DNA of 64,000 nucleotides from an uncultured Paracoccaceae bacterium (GCA_947500825.1 CANMTR010000001.1:429897-493896); one strand, 5' to 3'; counted from the first letter of the stretch, positions 44,465 to 54,633 are shown. Notes: generated by a model from the letters alone, not told the origin. Numbers and translations: made by a program.

Positions 44465-45327
44465 CCGATATGTTGCCGGCGATTGCCGACCACCTTGCGG
44501 ACGGGGCGACGAGCGTTTGCCGCTGCTGGCGGCTGACCAGGGCCGACGGCCGCATCTTCGCGTTCACCGATCACGACGTGAGCCTTGCGTTCGACGACAC
44601 GACGTTCGTCCCGACCGATGCGCTTTCGGCCCGCGCGCTCGAACAAACGACCGGCATGTCGGTCGACAACAGCGAAGCGATGGGAGCGCTCTCCGACAAG
44701 GGGCTGAGCGAGGCCGATATTCTCGCGGGCCGCTTCGACGGTGCGAGGGTCGAAATCTGGCGCGTGAACTGGTCGGACCCAGCCCAGCGCGCGTTGCAGT
44801 TTCGCGGCCGGATCGGCGAGATCGAGCGCTCCGGCGGCGCGTTCCGCGCCGAGTTGCGTGGCTTGACGGAAATGCTGAACCAGCCGCAGGGGCGGCTTTA
44901 CCAACGCCCCTGCCGGGCCGTGCTTGGGGACGGGGAATGCGGCGTCGATCTGTCCGACCCCGCTTACAAGGCGGAGCTTGTCCTGACGGCCGACCCGGTC
45001 GGGACAACCCTAGAGGCGCCTGCGCTGGACGCAGCGGAAGGCTGGTTCGACAACGGCACCCTGACCGTGCTCGACGGCGCCGCCGAGGGGCTGACGCGCA
45101 TCGTCAGGGCCGACCGCGTCCGGGCGGAAGGGCGTGGCGTGGAGCTTTGGGAGGCTCTGCCCGCCGATGTCGGAGCGGGTACGCGTGTCCGCCTCGAGGC
45201 GGGATGCGACAAGCGCGCGAAAACCTGCATCGCCAAGTTCGACAACATGGTGAACTTTCGAGGCTTCCCGTTCCTGCCCGCCGAAGACTGGCTGACCGCC
45301 TATCCGCGGAGCGAGGATCGCTCGTGA
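44461..45327 (+). CDS. GTA gp13, baseplate hub protein (DUF2163, BR0599 family)
   Basis: A 288-residue DUF2163 protein. RLTRADGRIFAFTDHD-type N-terminus, CRAVLGDGECGVDL and AGCDKRAKTCIAKFDNMVNFRGFPFLP. Four conserved cysteines in these segments form the iron-sulfur site described for this family of hub proteins. GTG start in ATG/GTGA-type coupling to g12 and g14. Confidence 0.92.
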   Translation: MTDMLPAIADHLADGATSVCRCWRLTRADGRIFAFTDHDVSLAFDDTTFVPTDALSARALEQTTGMSVDNSEAMGALSDKGLSEADILAGRFDGARVEIWRVNWSDPAQRALQFRGRIGEIERSGGAFRAELRGLTEMLNQPQGRLYQRPCRAVLGDGECGVDLSDPAYKAELVLTADPVGTTLEAPALDAAEGWFDNGTLTVLDGAAEGLTRIVRADRVRAEGRGVELWEALPADVGAGTRVRLEAGCDKRAKTCIAKFDNMVNFRGFPFLPAEDWLTAYPRSEDRS

Positions 45328-45758
45328 CCGATGTCGTCGAAGCCGCAAGGAGGTGGATCGGAACCCCGTATGTCCACCAGGCGAGCGTCCGCGGGGCAGG
45401 GTGCGACTGCCTTGGCCTCGTCAGGGGGGTCTGGAGGGAGGTCCTCGGCGCGGAACCGATCCTGCCGCCACCTTACACGCGCGACTGGGCCGAGACCGAG
45501 GGCCGCGAGACGCTGCTCGACGCGGCGAGGACCTTTCTTGCGGAACGGCCCACGTCGTCGCTGCGCGAGGGACAGGTGCTCCTCTTCAGGATGCGCGACG
45601 ACAGTGTGGCAAAGCACTTGGGTATTCTCACGCGGGCCGGGACAGTTCCGCGTTTCGTGCACGCCTATAGTGGACGCGCGGTCTGCGAGACCACCCTCAG
45701 CCTTCCCTGGCGCCGCCGGATGGTGGCGACCTTCGACTTTCCCGACGAGGTGACGTGA
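45324..45758 (+). CDS. GTA gp14, NlpC/P60-type cell wall peptidase
   Basis: A 144-residue NlpC/P60 peptidase that opens recipient peptidoglycan during DNA entry. Cys29 in RGAGCDCLGLVRGVW is the likely nucleophile, with His in SVAKHLGILT. The GTG start overlaps the g13 stop (GTGA). Its TGA overlaps the g15 ATG by one base. Confidence 0.93.
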   Translation: MTDVVEAARRWIGTPYVHQASVRGAGCDCLGLVRGVWREVLGAEPILPPPYTRDWAETEGRETLLDAARTFLAERPTSSLREGQVLLFRMRDDSVAKHLGILTRAGTVPRFVHAYSGRAVCETTLSLPWRRRMVATFDFPDEVT

Positions 45759-48700
45759 TGGCGACGATCGTTCTGGCCGCGGCCGGTGGGGCCTTCGGAG
45801 CCTCCGCAGGCGGCGGCGTTCTGGGCCTGAGCAGTGCGGTGCTCGGACGCGCGGTTGGCGCGACCGCCGGCCGGATAGTCGACAACTCCGTCCTCGGGAA
45901 TGTCATGGGCGGAGGAAGCCAGGTCGTGGAGCACGGCCGCATGGATCGCCTGCGGCTGACATCGGCCGGGGAGGGAACGCCCATCCCGCAACTCTACGGC
46001 CAGATGCGTCTGCCGTCGCATGTGATCTGGTCGTCGCCCTTCCAGGAACATGTGGAAGTGAACGAGCAGGATGTCGGCAGCGGTGCGGGCGGAAAAGGTG
46101 CGCCGGCACCTTCGGCCAGCGTGACCTCGCGTGAATACACCTACTCGATCTCTCTCGCGCTGGGCCTTTGCGAAGGCCCGATCGGCCGGGTCGGTCGCAT
46201 CTGGGCCGACGGTCAGGAGATCGATCGTCACCGAATGGACCTGCGGGTCTATCGCGGTACCGACGGCCAGTTGCCCGATCCACTGATCGAGGCGGCCGAG
46301 GGCGCAGGGCGCGTTCCCGCGTTCCGCGGCATAGCCTATGTCGTGATCGAGAACCTCGACCTGACCCCCTTTGGCAATCGCGTTCCCCAGTTCAGCTTCG
46401 AGGTCGTCCGGAACGACTGGGGGGGAAGCGCCCGTGATCTGACGCGCCAGGTTCCGGGCGTCGCCCTGATCCCGGGGACGGGGGAATACACCCTCGCGAC
46501 CACGGCCGTTCGCTACGAGGACGAGCCCGGCGTGTCGCGATACGCGAACGTTCATTCCCGCGTCGCGACCACGGACATGCGCGCATCTCTCGATATCCTG
46601 CGGGGGGACCTGCGCGGCTGCACGGCCACCTCGCTCGTCGTCTCCTGGTTCGGCGGTGACCTGAGATGTGGCGAATGCAGCGTAGAGCCGAAGATCGAGG
46701 ACGCGCGGGCGGACGGCATGGAGATGCCCTGGCGTTCCGGTGGTGTCGACCGAGGCGGGGCCCGCGAGGTACCACGTGTTGCGGGCGAGCCGGTCTATGG
46801 CGGTACTCCCGCCGACCAGAGCGTGGTCGAGGCGATCCGCGCCCTGGCGGCGAAGGGGCAGGACGTGATGTTCTATCCCTTCATCCTGATGGACCAGCTT
46901 GCGGAGAACGACCTGCCGGACCCGTACGGCCCCGGTACGCAACCACCCCTGCCGTGGCGCGGCCGTATCACCACCTCGCGCGCGCCTGGACGGTCCGGTT
47001 CGCCGGACGGAACGGCGGCTGCGGACGAGGAAGTGGCGGCCTTCGTCGGGACGGCCGGCCCGGGGGATTTCAAGGTTCGGTGGAGCCGCGAGGGACCGGG
47101 AGGGCGTCGCCTGCCCTCGGAGCAGGTGATCGTCGAATACGAGGGACCCGACGAATGGTCCTATCGACGCTTCATCCTGCATTATGCCCATCTTTGCGCC
47201 GCGGCCGGCGGCATCGAGAGCTTCTGCATCGGGTCCGAATTACGCGGCCTGACCTGGATCCGTGGCGAAAGCGGGTTTCCCGTCGTGGAGGCGTTGCGCG
47301 ATCTGGCCGCCGACGTTCGCACGATCCTGGGGCGGGACGTGAAGATCAGCTACGCGGCTGACTGGTCCGAATATTTCGGGTACCAACCGCCGGACGGATC
47401 GGGGGATGTGTACTTCCACCTCGATCGTCTCTGGGCTCACCGGGACATCGATTTCGTAGGCATCGACAACTACATGCCCCTGTCCGATTGGCGCGAGCGC
47501 GAAGACGAGGCCGACGCGGCCTGGGGCTCTGTGCACAACCTTGGATACCTCAAGGCGAACATCCTGGGCGGAGAAGGGTATGACTGGTTCTACCGCGACC
47601 AGGCGGCACGCGACGCACAGGACCGCACCGACATCACGGACGGCCACGGCACCCCTTGGATCTTTCGCTACAAGGACATCCGGTCGTGGTGGGCCAAGCC
47701 GCATGTCGAGCGGCGGAACGGTATGCCCATCGATGCGCCGACCGACTGGGTTCCGCGGTCGAAGCCGATCCGGTTCACGGAACTGGGCTGCGCGGCGATC
47801 GACAAGGGACCGAACCAGCCCAACAAGTTCCTCGACCCGAAGTCCTCGGAATCGGCCCAGCCCCATTATTCGACGGGGCGGCGGGACGATCACGTCCAGA
47901 TCCAGTACCTTCGGGCACATGCGGAGTTCTGGGCCGAGGACGTGAACAACCCGGTCTCGCCCCTCTACGGCGGTCGAATGCTGGATCTCGACCACGTGTA
48001 TGTCTGGACGTGGGACGCGCGCCCTTACCCCCAGTTTCCGGGCCTCTCCTCTGTCTGGAGCGACGGCCCGAACCACTTCCGTGGCCACTGGCTCAACGGG
48101 CGGTCAGGCGCCCGTGCGCTGGCATCGGTCGTCGAGGAGATATGCCATCGCTCCGGCGTCACCGAGATCGACGTCGATGGGCTGGAAGGCGTTGTCCGCG
48201 GCTATGCGGTCACGGAAGTTTCGGACGCGCGGGCGGCCCTCCAGCCGTTGATCCTTTCCTACGGGTTCGATGTGATCGAGCGCGGCGGAACGCTCAGGTT
48301 CCGCATGCGCAAGGGCCAGGTGGATGCGACGGTCCTGCCGGACGAAATCGTGCAGAACCCCGAACAGGACGGCGACCTTCAGACGAGCCGCTCGCCCGAA
48401 GCAGAGCGGCGGGACCGTGTTTCACTCGGATATCTCGGCCTGACCGAAAACTTCGAGGCGACGACGAGCGAAGCCGTCCTGCCCGGAGACCGGAGCGACG
48501 TGATCGCGCGGACGGAGTTGCCCCTCGTCCTGATCGAGGAGGAGGGACGGGCTATCGCGGAGCGTTGGCTGGCCGAGAGCCGGGTCGCCCAGGACCGGAT
48601 CAGATTCGGCCTGCCGCCCTCCCGCGCCTCCATCGGAGCCGGTGATGTCGTCGAGATCCACGGTGGGATCTACCGCGTCGACCGTGCCGAGCAGGCCGAG

Positions 48701-49750
48701 TTCCAGCAGATCGAGGCTGTCCGGATCGAGCCGGGGATATACGGACAGACCGACGTGCTCGTGGACCCCGAGGAGGACAGCTTCGACCGCGGGTTCGAGG
48801 ATCTGACCCCGGCGGGCCCGCCATTGACCCTGTTTCTCGACCTTCCGCGTCCGGCGGACGATGGACAGGAGGAAGGCCCATACGTCGCGGCGTCGGCGCG
48901 GCCCTGGCCGGGATCGGGGGCGGCCGTCTACGCGTCTTCGCAGGACGACGGGTACCGCTTGAATACAGTTCTGCCGATGGCGGCGGCAATCGGAACAACG
49001 CAGACGGACCTGGTCCCCGCCGAGATCGGCATCTGGGACAGGGGGGCCGCGCTCCGGGTGCGATTGATCGCTGGCGCGTTCTCCTCCGTCTCCGACAACG
49101 CCGTTTTTGCGGGGGCGAACGCGGTCGCCATCGGGTCGGGGAACGACGACTGCTGGGAAATATTCCAGTTTCGCGACGCGCGGCTCGTTGGTGTCCGGAC
49201 ATGGGAGCTGTCCATGCGCCTGCGGGGGCAACTCGGGACCGACGGCGCGGCGCACCGGGCGTGGCCGGCCGGTAGCCGCATCGTTGTCCTGAACCGCGCG
49301 TTGCGGCGGCTGGGTGTGCCGCCGGCATTGCGCGGGGTTGCCCAGCATCTCCGTCATGGTCCCGCGCGCGATTCCTACACGGCGCCGTCCTATACGCACG
49401 AGGTCAGGGCGTTCGAGAATGTCGCGGCACGCCCTTACGCGCCGGTCCACCTTCGCATGAGGGCGGTCCCGGAGGGGACGCGATTGAGTTGGATCCGCCG
49501 CAGCAGGGTTGGGGGAGATGCCTGGCAAGGATTGGACATTCCACTCGGGGAGGAGAGAGAAATCTACCGCGTCCGTCTCCTGCGTGAAGGGACGCTCCTT
49601 CGAGAGGCAATGGTCGAGCACCCTTACTGGACATACACCGATTCCGAGCGTGTGTCGGACGGACTTGGCGCGGTCCGCGCGGAGGTTGCGCAGGTTTCCG
49701 TCACCTACGGACCCGGGCTGGCTCGGACCATCGAAATCCCGGGCCGGTGA
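45758..49750 (+). CDS. GTA gp15, tail tip/megatron protein with TIM-barrel domain
   Basis: A 1330-residue host-specificity protein, the largest of the cluster. A hydrophobic glycine-rich start (VLAAAGGAFGASAGGGVLGLSS) leads to a phage-hub part (SYTYSISLALGLCEGPIG-like, PQFSFEVVRND). The glycoside-hydrolase-like GTA TIM-barrel domain follows at about 370-790 (VMFYPFILMDQL, GSELRGLTWIRG, YAADWSEYFGYQP, RFTELGCAAIDKGPNQPNKF, YVWTWDARPYPQFP), then the Rcc01698-like C-terminal region. It forms the tail tip and contacts the recipient. The ATG (TGATG overlap with g14) is preferred over the GTG one codon earlier. Confidence 0.94.
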   Translation: MATIVLAAAGGAFGASAGGGVLGLSSAVLGRAVGATAGRIVDNSVLGNVMGGGSQVVEHGRMDRLRLTSAGEGTPIPQLYGQMRLPSHVIWSSPFQEHVEVNEQDVGSGAGGKGAPAPSASVTSREYTYSISLALGLCEGPIGRVGRIWADGQEIDRHRMDLRVYRGTDGQLPDPLIEAAEGAGRVPAFRGIAYVVIENLDLTPFGNRVPQFSFEVVRNDWGGSARDLTRQVPGVALIPGTGEYTLATTAVRYEDEPGVSRYANVHSRVATTDMRASLDILRGDLRGCTATSLVVSWFGGDLRCGECSVEPKIEDARADGMEMPWRSGGVDRGGAREVPRVAGEPVYGGTPADQSVVEAIRALAAKGQDVMFYPFILMDQLAENDLPDPYGPGTQPPLPWRGRITTSRAPGRSGSPDGTAAADEEVAAFVGTAGPGDFKVRWSREGPGGRRLPSEQVIVEYEGPDEWSYRRFILHYAHLCAAAGGIESFCIGSELRGLTWIRGESGFPVVEALRDLAADVRTILGRDVKISYAADWSEYFGYQPPDGSGDVYFHLDRLWAHRDIDFVGIDNYMPLSDWREREDEADAAWGSVHNLGYLKANILGGEGYDWFYRDQAARDAQDRTDITDGHGTPWIFRYKDIRSWWAKPHVERRNGMPIDAPTDWVPRSKPIRFTELGCAAIDKGPNQPNKFLDPKSSESAQPHYSTGRRDDHVQIQYLRAHAEFWAEDVNNPVSPLYGGRMLDLDHVYVWTWDARPYPQFPGLSSVWSDGPNHFRGHWLNGRSGARALASVVEEICHRSGVTEIDVDGLEGVVRGYAVTEVSDARAALQPLILSYGFDVIERGGTLRFRMRKGQVDATVLPDEIVQNPEQDGDLQTSRSPEAERRDRVSLGYLGLTENFEATTSEAVLPGDRSDVIARTELPLVLIEEEGRAIAERWLAESRVAQDRIRFGLPPSRASIGAGDVVEIHGGIYRVDRAEQAEFQQIEAVRIEPGIYGQTDVLVDPEEDSFDRGFEDLTPAGPPLTLFLDLPRPADDGQEEGPYVAASARPWPGSGAAVYASSQDDGYRLNTVLPMAAAIGTTQTDLVPAEIGIWDRGAALRVRLIAGAFSSVSDNAVFAGANAVAIGSGNDDCWEIFQFRDARLVGVRTWELSMRLRGQLGTDGAAHRAWPAGSRIVVLNRALRRLGVPPALRGVAQHLRHGPARDSYTAPSYTHEVRAFENVAARPYAPVHLRMRAVPEGTRLSWIRRSRVGGDAWQGLDIPLGEEREIYRVRLLREGTLLREAMVEHPYWTYTDSERVSDGLGAVRAEVAQVSVTYGPGLARTIEIPGR

Positions 49751-49823
49751 GACCCGCTTTTGTCACGCGACCCTGCGCCCTATATGATCGCACCAACGCA
49801 ATCTGCAGGCGGAGGGCCTTCCC

Positions 49824-50630
49824 ATGAGCGTCAGCTTGAGCAAAGTCGCCAGCGTCGACCCGGTTTGGGCCCGCATCCGCGAGGAAAGCGACCAGGCGAC
49901 CCACGACGAGCCGCTTATGGGCGGACTTTACCATGTTTCGGTGCTTCACCACGATTCGATCGAGAAGGCTCTGAGCTACAGGCTGTCTTTGAAGCTAGCC
50001 TCCGGGGAGATGCCGGAGCAGATCCTGCGCGAGATCGCGGATGCGGCCTATGCGGAAGATCCATGGCTTGGCGAGGCGGCGCGCGCGGATCTGGTGGCCG
50101 TCTACGAGCGCGATCCCGTCTGTCATCGCTTCGTGCAGCCCCTGCTCTTCTTCAAGGGCTACCAGGCGGTTCAAGCTTATCGCGTGGCGCATTGGCTCTG
50201 GGGGCAGGGGCGTCGTGATCTTGCGTATTTCATCCAGATGCGCACCTCGGAGGTGTTCGGCGTCGATATCCATCCGGCCGCCCGTGTGGGCAAGGGGATC
50301 ATGATCGACCATGCCCATTCCATAGTGATCGGGGAGACCGCGAGCGTGGGCGACAATGTCTCGATGCTGCATTCGGTGACTCTGGGAGGCACCGGCAAGG
50401 AGGACGACGACAGGCACCCCAAGATCGGTGACGGCGTCCTGATCGGAGCCGGCGCAAAGGTGCTCGGAGCGATCAGGATCGGCAACTGCTCTCGTATCGC
50501 AGCCGGATCAGTCGTGCTCGAGGAGGTTCCGCCGATGAAGACGGTGGCCGGCGTCCCGGCGAAGATCGTCGGCGAGGCTGGCTGTGCGCAACCGTCGGTA
50601 ACGATGGACCACCTGTTCGCGGGGAAGTAG
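49824..50630 (+). CDS. cysE: Serine O-acetyltransferase
   Basis: A 268-residue CysE, acetylating serine with acetyl-CoA in cysteine synthesis. N-terminal helical domain (DPVWARIREESDQATHDEPLMGGLYHVSVLHHDSIEKALSYRLS), then a left-handed beta-helix with hexapeptide repeats, including the catalytic DIHPAARVGKGIMIDHAHSIVIGE and LHSVTLGGTGKEDDDRHPKIGDGVLIGAGAKVLG. GGAGGG precedes the ATG. In Rhodobacter the gene also flanks the GTA cluster, so the linkage appears conserved. Confidence 0.95.
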   Translation: MSVSLSKVASVDPVWARIREESDQATHDEPLMGGLYHVSVLHHDSIEKALSYRLSLKLASGEMPEQILREIADAAYAEDPWLGEAARADLVAVYERDPVCHRFVQPLLFFKGYQAVQAYRVAHWLWGQGRRDLAYFIQMRTSEVFGVDIHPAARVGKGIMIDHAHSIVIGETASVGDNVSMLHSVTLGGTGKEDDDRHPKIGDGVLIGAGAKVLGAIRIGNCSRIAAGSVVLEEVPPMKTVAGVPAKIVGEAGCAQPSVTMDHLFAGK

Positions 50631-50644
50631 GCAGGCCAACCGCC

Positions 50645-50947
50645 TCAGCGGAAGACGACTTCGTCGGCGCGGACGAATCCGAGGATATCGCGCGCCTGCT
50701 CGTCGAGCAGGTCGAGGTCGAGATAGGCGTCGGAGAGGCGGTGGGTCTTGTTGCGGTAGTCCGCGACTTCGGCTCGAAGCATTGCGAGGTCGTGCTCGAG
50801 ACCAGCGACCTCGGCGTCGATCTGGATACGACGCAGGAGACCGTAATCTCCCTGAATGCTCGCGAAGGCGAAGTACAACCCCAACACGCACGTCGTCACG
50901 ATGTAGAGGGCAAAGCCGTAGCCGAAGCGGGGTCCCGGTTGTGACAT
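50645..50947 (-). CDS. ftsB: Septum formation initiator FtsB/DivIC family
   Basis: A 100-residue bitopic division protein. One membrane helix (FALYIVTTCVLGLYFAFASIQG) is followed by a coiled coil (LLRRIQIDAEVAGLEHDLAMLRAEVADYRNKTHRL). FtsB bridges FtsL and FtsQ in the divisome. The start at MSQPGPRFGYG is preferred; the earlier in-frame ATG adds an unrelated 29 residues. Convergent with cysE. In Rhodobacterales this gene often sits just upstream of pdhA, with fba behind it as here. Confidence 0.88.
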   Translation of the reverse strand: MSQPGPRFGYGFALYIVTTCVLGLYFAFASIQGDYGLLRRIQIDAEVAGLEHDLAMLRAEVADYRNKTHRLSDAYLDLDLLDEQARDILGFVRADEVVFR

Positions 50948-51052
50948 GGCGATCTGTTCGTCCGCTGGGATTTTGACCCGCACAATGACGAAGGTGGGCC
51001 GGAACGCAAATCCCGACCCGCCACGGAGCGGCAAGCGTCCGCCGAGCGTGAC

Positions 51053-51982
51053 TTATTCGTTGCCCTTGTAGATCGCGACGAGCTTGTCGAACATGGCCAT
51101 GGCATCCGACCGGTCGCGCTGGAACGAGTTGCGCCCGATGATCGAGCCGTTGCCTCCGCCATCACGGATGGCGCGCGCGTCTTCGTAGACCTGATCCTCG
51201 CCCTTCTTCGCGCCACCGGAGAAGATCACGATGCGGCGGCCGTCGAAGGCCGAGCGCATGCACTCCTTGACGCGCGCGGATTGGCTCGAGATGTCGATGC
51301 CCTGTTCCTCGAACATCTTGCGCGCCTCGGGGATCTCGAGGTGATCGGTGGAGAGCTTGATCTTGATCACGTGCGCGCCGATCAATGCCGCGATCTGGGC
51401 TGCGTAGGCGGCCACGTCCACGGCCGTCTCGCCATCCTTCGAGACGGCCTCGCCGCGGGGATAGGACCAGATGACGGTGGGCAGGCCCACGGAGGCGGCC
51501 TCGCGCCGCATTTCCACGATCTCCTCGTACATGTCGAGCTGCGAGTCCGAGCCCGGATAGATCGTGAAGCCGATCGCGGAGCATCCGAGACGCAGCGCAT
51601 CGTCGACGCTTGCGGTCACCGCCTGATCCTTGCTGGCCGTAGACGACATCAGGGAGTTGGCGGAATTGGCCTTGAGGATCGTCGGGACCTGGCCGGCGAA
51701 GGTGTCTGCCCCGGCCTCGAGCATGCCCAGGGGCGCGGCGTAGGCGTTCAGCCCGGCATCGATCGCGAGCTGGTAGTGGTAATGCGGGTCGTAGCCCCCC
51801 GGGTTCGGCGCGAAGGAACGCGCGGGACCATGCTCGAACCCCTGATCGACCGGCAGGATGATCATCTTGCCGGTGCCCTTCAAGCGGCCATGCATCAGCA
51901 TCTGGCACAGCTTGCCCTTCACGCCGGGCGTCTCTCCCTCGTAGTTGGACAGGATCTGCTGGACCTTGCGCGTCGCTTTCAT
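51053..51982 (-). CDS. Class I fructose-bisphosphate aldolase (DhnA type)
   Basis: A 309-residue class I aldolase of the archaeal/DhnA type, interconverting fructose-1,6-bisphosphate and triose phosphates by a Schiff base. ILPVDQGFEHGPARSFAPNPGGYDP, FTIYPGSD and HVIKIKLSTDH, which holds the candidate Schiff-base lysine, are visible, as is FSGGAKKGEDQ. ATG at MKATRK chosen because of the upstream GGAG; four codons more are possible. Lies near pgk, a sensible glycolytic/gluconeogenic neighbour. Confidence 0.93.
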   Translation of the reverse strand: MKATRKVQQILSNYEGETPGVKGKLCQMLMHGRLKGTGKMIILPVDQGFEHGPARSFAPNPGGYDPHYHYQLAIDAGLNAYAAPLGMLEAGADTFAGQVPTILKANSANSLMSSTASKDQAVTASVDDALRLGCSAIGFTIYPGSDSQLDMYEEIVEMRREAASVGLPTVIWSYPRGEAVSKDGETAVDVAAYAAQIAALIGAHVIKIKLSTDHLEIPEARKMFEEQGIDISSQSARVKECMRSAFDGRRIVIFSGGAKKGEDQVYEDARAIRDGGGNGSIIGRNSFQRDRSDAMAMFDKLVAIYKGNE

Positions 51983-52053
51983 CGTTCGCTCCATGTTCGG
52001 ATCAATCGGGCACTGGTTAGGCGGCGTCCACGGCGCTGGCAATCGCGTTGACG

Positions 52054-52821
52054 CTAACGCCGAGACATCAGCGCATGGGTCAGGGGCAGCAGGATGGCAT
52101 GAGGCGTTACGTGGGAGGCCGCGGCGACAAGCTTGTTGCCGAGCCCGGGCACGACGACCCGCCTCCCTGCTTCCATACCTTTCCATCCGCGCATCGCCAC
52201 GTCATGCGCCGTCGGCTGCCGCGACATCTTCAGGAGGGGAATGCTGCCCATGCCGGCGGCTGCGAAGAAGCCGCTCTCGGTTGGGCCGGGGCATAGCGCG
52301 GTGACGCTTACCCCGGTCCCCTTCGCCTCCTGCGAAGCGGCCTCGGACAGGGACAGGAGATAGGCTTTCGTCGCATGATAGACCGCCATGCCCGGCCCGG
52401 GAAAGAAACCCGATAGGGAAGCCACGTTCAGGACCTTTCCGCCGCCGCGCCCGGGCATCTCGGTCACGGCCGCTTTCAGGAGGACCGTGGCCGCGAGCAG
52501 ATTCACCCGTACCGAAGTGTCCTCCCGCGCGCCGGTCTCCCGTGACGTAACCGGCCCGTTCGATCCCAGCCCGGCATTGTTGACGAGACACGTAACCTTT
52601 CCTGCCTCCGTCCATACGCGCGCCGCCTCTCCCTCCACCGACAGGTCGGCGGGGAGGATTCGGACGGAGACGCCATGATCGGCACGCAATTCCGCGGCCA
52701 GCGTTTCCAGCTCTCCCTCGCTGCGGGCGACGAGGACAAGGTCGCGTTTCCGCGCCGCCGCGATCCTGGCGATGGCGGCGCCGATGCCGCGGGAGGCTCC
52801 GGTGACAAGCGTGATGCTCAC
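52054..52821 (-). CDS. Short-chain dehydrogenase/reductase (classical SDR)
   Basis: A 255-residue [15 protein letters not shown] is the nucleotide motif, NNAG appears as [10 protein letters not shown], and the Ser-Tyr-Lys triad lies in [30 protein letters not shown]. The C-terminal [32 protein letters not shown] tail matches the DltE/YqjQ-like subgroup. The GTG start overlaps the pgk TGA (GTGA). Substrate unknown. Confidence 0.9.
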   Translation of the reverse strand: MSITLVTGASRGIGAAIARIAAARKRDLVLVARSEGELETLAAELRADHGVSVRILPADLSVEGEAARVWTEAGKVTCLVNNAGLGSNGPVTSRETGAREDTSVRVNLLAATVLLKAAVTEMPGRGGGKVLNVASLSGFFPGPGMAVYHATKAYLLSLSEAASQEAKGTGVSVTALCPGPTESGFFAAAGMGSIPLLKMSRQPTAHDVAMRGWKGMEAGRRVVVPGLGNKLVAAASHVTPHAILLPLTHALMSRR

Positions 52822-53999
52822 GATTCCAGCGCCGCGACACCCGGCAGGGTCTTTCCCTCCATCCATTCCAGGAACGCCCCCCCGGCCGACGAGACGTAGG
52901 TGAAGTCGTCTGCGGCGCCGGCTCTGTTCAGCGCCGAGACGGTATCGCCGCCCCCGGCGACCGAGACGAGCTGGCCGTCTCGTGTCAGCCGCGCGGCCTC
53001 CTGCGCAGCAGCGTTCGTCGCCGCGTCGAAGGGCTTGATCTCGAAGGCGCCGAGGGGGCCGTTCCAGATCAGGGTGCGACACGATTGCATGGCCTTCGCG
53101 ATGCGTTCGACGCTCTCCGGTCCGGTGTCGAGGATCATCATGTCGGAGGGGCACTCCTCTGCGGGAACCACGCGGTTCACCGCGCCGGCCTCGAACGCGG
53201 CCGCGACCACCACGTCTTCCGGCAACAGGATTTCGCATCCCGCCTCGTCGGCGCTGGACAGGATCTCCCGCGCGGTCTCGGTCATGTCGTGTTCGGCCAG
53301 GCTCCTGCCCACGTCGACGCCCTTCGCCGCGAGGAACGTGTTCGCCATGCCGCCGCCGATCACGAGATGGTTCACCTTGCGCACGAGGTTCGACAGAAGC
53401 GCCAGTTTGGTGGAGACCTTAGCGCCGCCGACCACCGCCATGAGGGGTCTCTCGGGATCTCCGAGCGCGGTCTCGAGAGCTTTGAGCTCCTCCGCCATGA
53501 GGCGCCCCGCACATGCCGGAAGGCGCCGCGCCAGCCCCTCGGTCGAGGCATGGGCGCGGTGCGCGGCCGAAAACGCGTCATTGCAGTAGATGTCGCCCAG
53601 CTCGGCCATCTGGTCTGCGAGGCAGTCGTCGTTTTGCTCCTCGCCCGGGTGGAAGCGGGTGTTTTCGAGCAGGATCACCTCGCCGTCGTCGATCGCCCCC
53701 GCCGCCTCGTCCCCGACGCAGTCGGGTCCGAACCGAATTTCCCGACCGAGCGCGGATTCGAGGGCGGGCACGACCTGGCGCAGGGACATCTCCTCGACCC
53801 GGGTTCCCTTGGGCCGTCCGAAATGGGCCAGCAGGACCGGGGTCCCCCCCTTTTCGAGGATGGCGCGGATCGTGGGTACGACGCGGTCGATGCGGGTCGT
53901 GTCGGTGACCCGACCGTCCTCCACCGGGACGTTCAGGTCGACCCTCGTCAAGACCCGCTTTCCGTCCAGATACACGTCGTCGAGCGATTTCCAGCCCAT
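52818..53999 (-). CDS. pgk: Phosphoglycerate kinase
   Basis: A 393-residue [93 protein letters not shown] and [12 protein letters not shown] are the family hallmarks. Three in-frame ATGs occur close together; the one at 53999 has AGGAG at a good distance, and 54002 is nearly equivalent. Translationally coupled to the SDR gene downstream. Confidence 0.96.
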   Translation of the reverse strand: MGWKSLDDVYLDGKRVLTRVDLNVPVEDGRVTDTTRIDRVVPTIRAILEKGGTPVLLAHFGRPKGTRVEEMSLRQVVPALESALGREIRFGPDCVGDEAAGAIDDGEVILLENTRFHPGEEQNDDCLADQMAELGDIYCNDAFSAAHRAHASTEGLARRLPACAGRLMAEELKALETALGDPERPLMAVVGGAKVSTKLALLSNLVRKVNHLVIGGGMANTFLAAKGVDVGRSLAEHDMTETAREILSSADEAGCEILLPEDVVVAAAFEAGAVNRVVPAEECPSDMMILDTGPESVERIAKAMQSCRTLIWNGPLGAFEIKPFDAATNAAAQEAARLTRDGQLVSVAGGGDTVSALNRAGAADDFTYVSSAGGAFLEWMEGKTLPGVAALES

Positions 54000-54126
54000 C
54001 ATCGGCTCCTGTTGCATTGCGTTCCGTTCATCGCGCGATCGCGATCCCCGCGCAAGCGAGGCGGGCTTTTCCTTCGGCCGTCAGCCGCCTAGGGTCCGGC
54101 GGCATCGCATCCCCAAGAGGCAGAGA

Positions 54127-54633
54127 ATGGCCGAGATCACCGATCCCGAGAACACGATCATCATAGAGCTTCAGGACGGCCGCGTCGTCGTCGAATTGTT
54201 GTCCGACGTGGCGCCGGGCCACGCCGAGCGAATGAGGACATTGGCGCGCGAGGGCGCCTACGACAATGTCGTTTTTCACCGCGTGATCGAGGGCTTCATG
54301 GCCCAGACGGGTGACGTGGAGAATGGCAATATTGGTGCCGGCGGCGACCTGCGCCGGGCGGGCACGGGCAGTTCGTCCCACCCCGACCTCAAGGCGGAGT
54401 TCTCGAAGGTACCGCATGACCGGGGTACGATCGGGGCGGCACGCAGCCAAAACCCGGACTCCGCCAACTCGCAGTTCTTCATCAACTTCTCGAACAACCA
54501 CTTCCTGAACGGGCAATATACCGTCTATGGCCGCGTAATCGAGGGAATGGAGCACGTGGACGCCATTACCCGGGGCGAGCCGCCGCAGGACCCCGACCGG
54601 ATGCTGAGCGTGAAGGTGGCCGCTGATGCTTAA
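54127..54633 (+). CDS. ppiB: Cyclophilin-type peptidyl-prolyl isomerase (cytoplasmic)
   Basis: A 168-residue PPIase without signal peptide. The active-site segment FHRVIEGFMAQTGDVENGNIGAGGD is followed by SANSQFFINFSNNHFLNGQYTVYGRVIEGMEHVD. It accelerates prolyl isomerisation during folding. Overlaps the next gene by 8 bases, so the two cyclophilins are made together. Confidence 0.94.
   Translation: MAEITDPENTIIIELQDGRVVVELLSDVAPGHAERMRTLAREGAYDNVVFHRVIEGFMAQTGDVENGNIGAGGDLRRAGTGSSSHPDLKAEFSKVPHDRGTIGAARSQNPDSANSQFFINFSNNHFLNGQYTVYGRVIEGMEHVDAITRGEPPQDPDRMLSVKVAADA

Larger units (their letters stand above)
36229..49750 (+). mobile_element. Complete RcGTA-type gene transfer agent structural cluster (g1-g15)
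   Basis: Sixteen consecutive plus-strand genes match, in order and approximate size, the head-tail cluster of the Rhodobacter capsulatus gene transfer agent: g1, terminase, portal, protease, capsid, g6-g10, g10.1, tape measure, g12-g15. All frames are open, spacing is tight with many 1- or 4-base overlaps, and base composition matches the host. There is no integrase, replication or lysis gene. GTAs package random host DNA and transfer it to relatives, so the cluster is a domesticated prophage rather than an active phage. Regulators, release genes and accessory fibres lie elsewhere in known hosts. Confidence 0.95.

Noticed and set aside
36229..49750. Reading the cluster as an active prophage
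   Set aside because: No integrase, replication, repressor or lysis genes and no attachment sites flank it; order and content match GTA.
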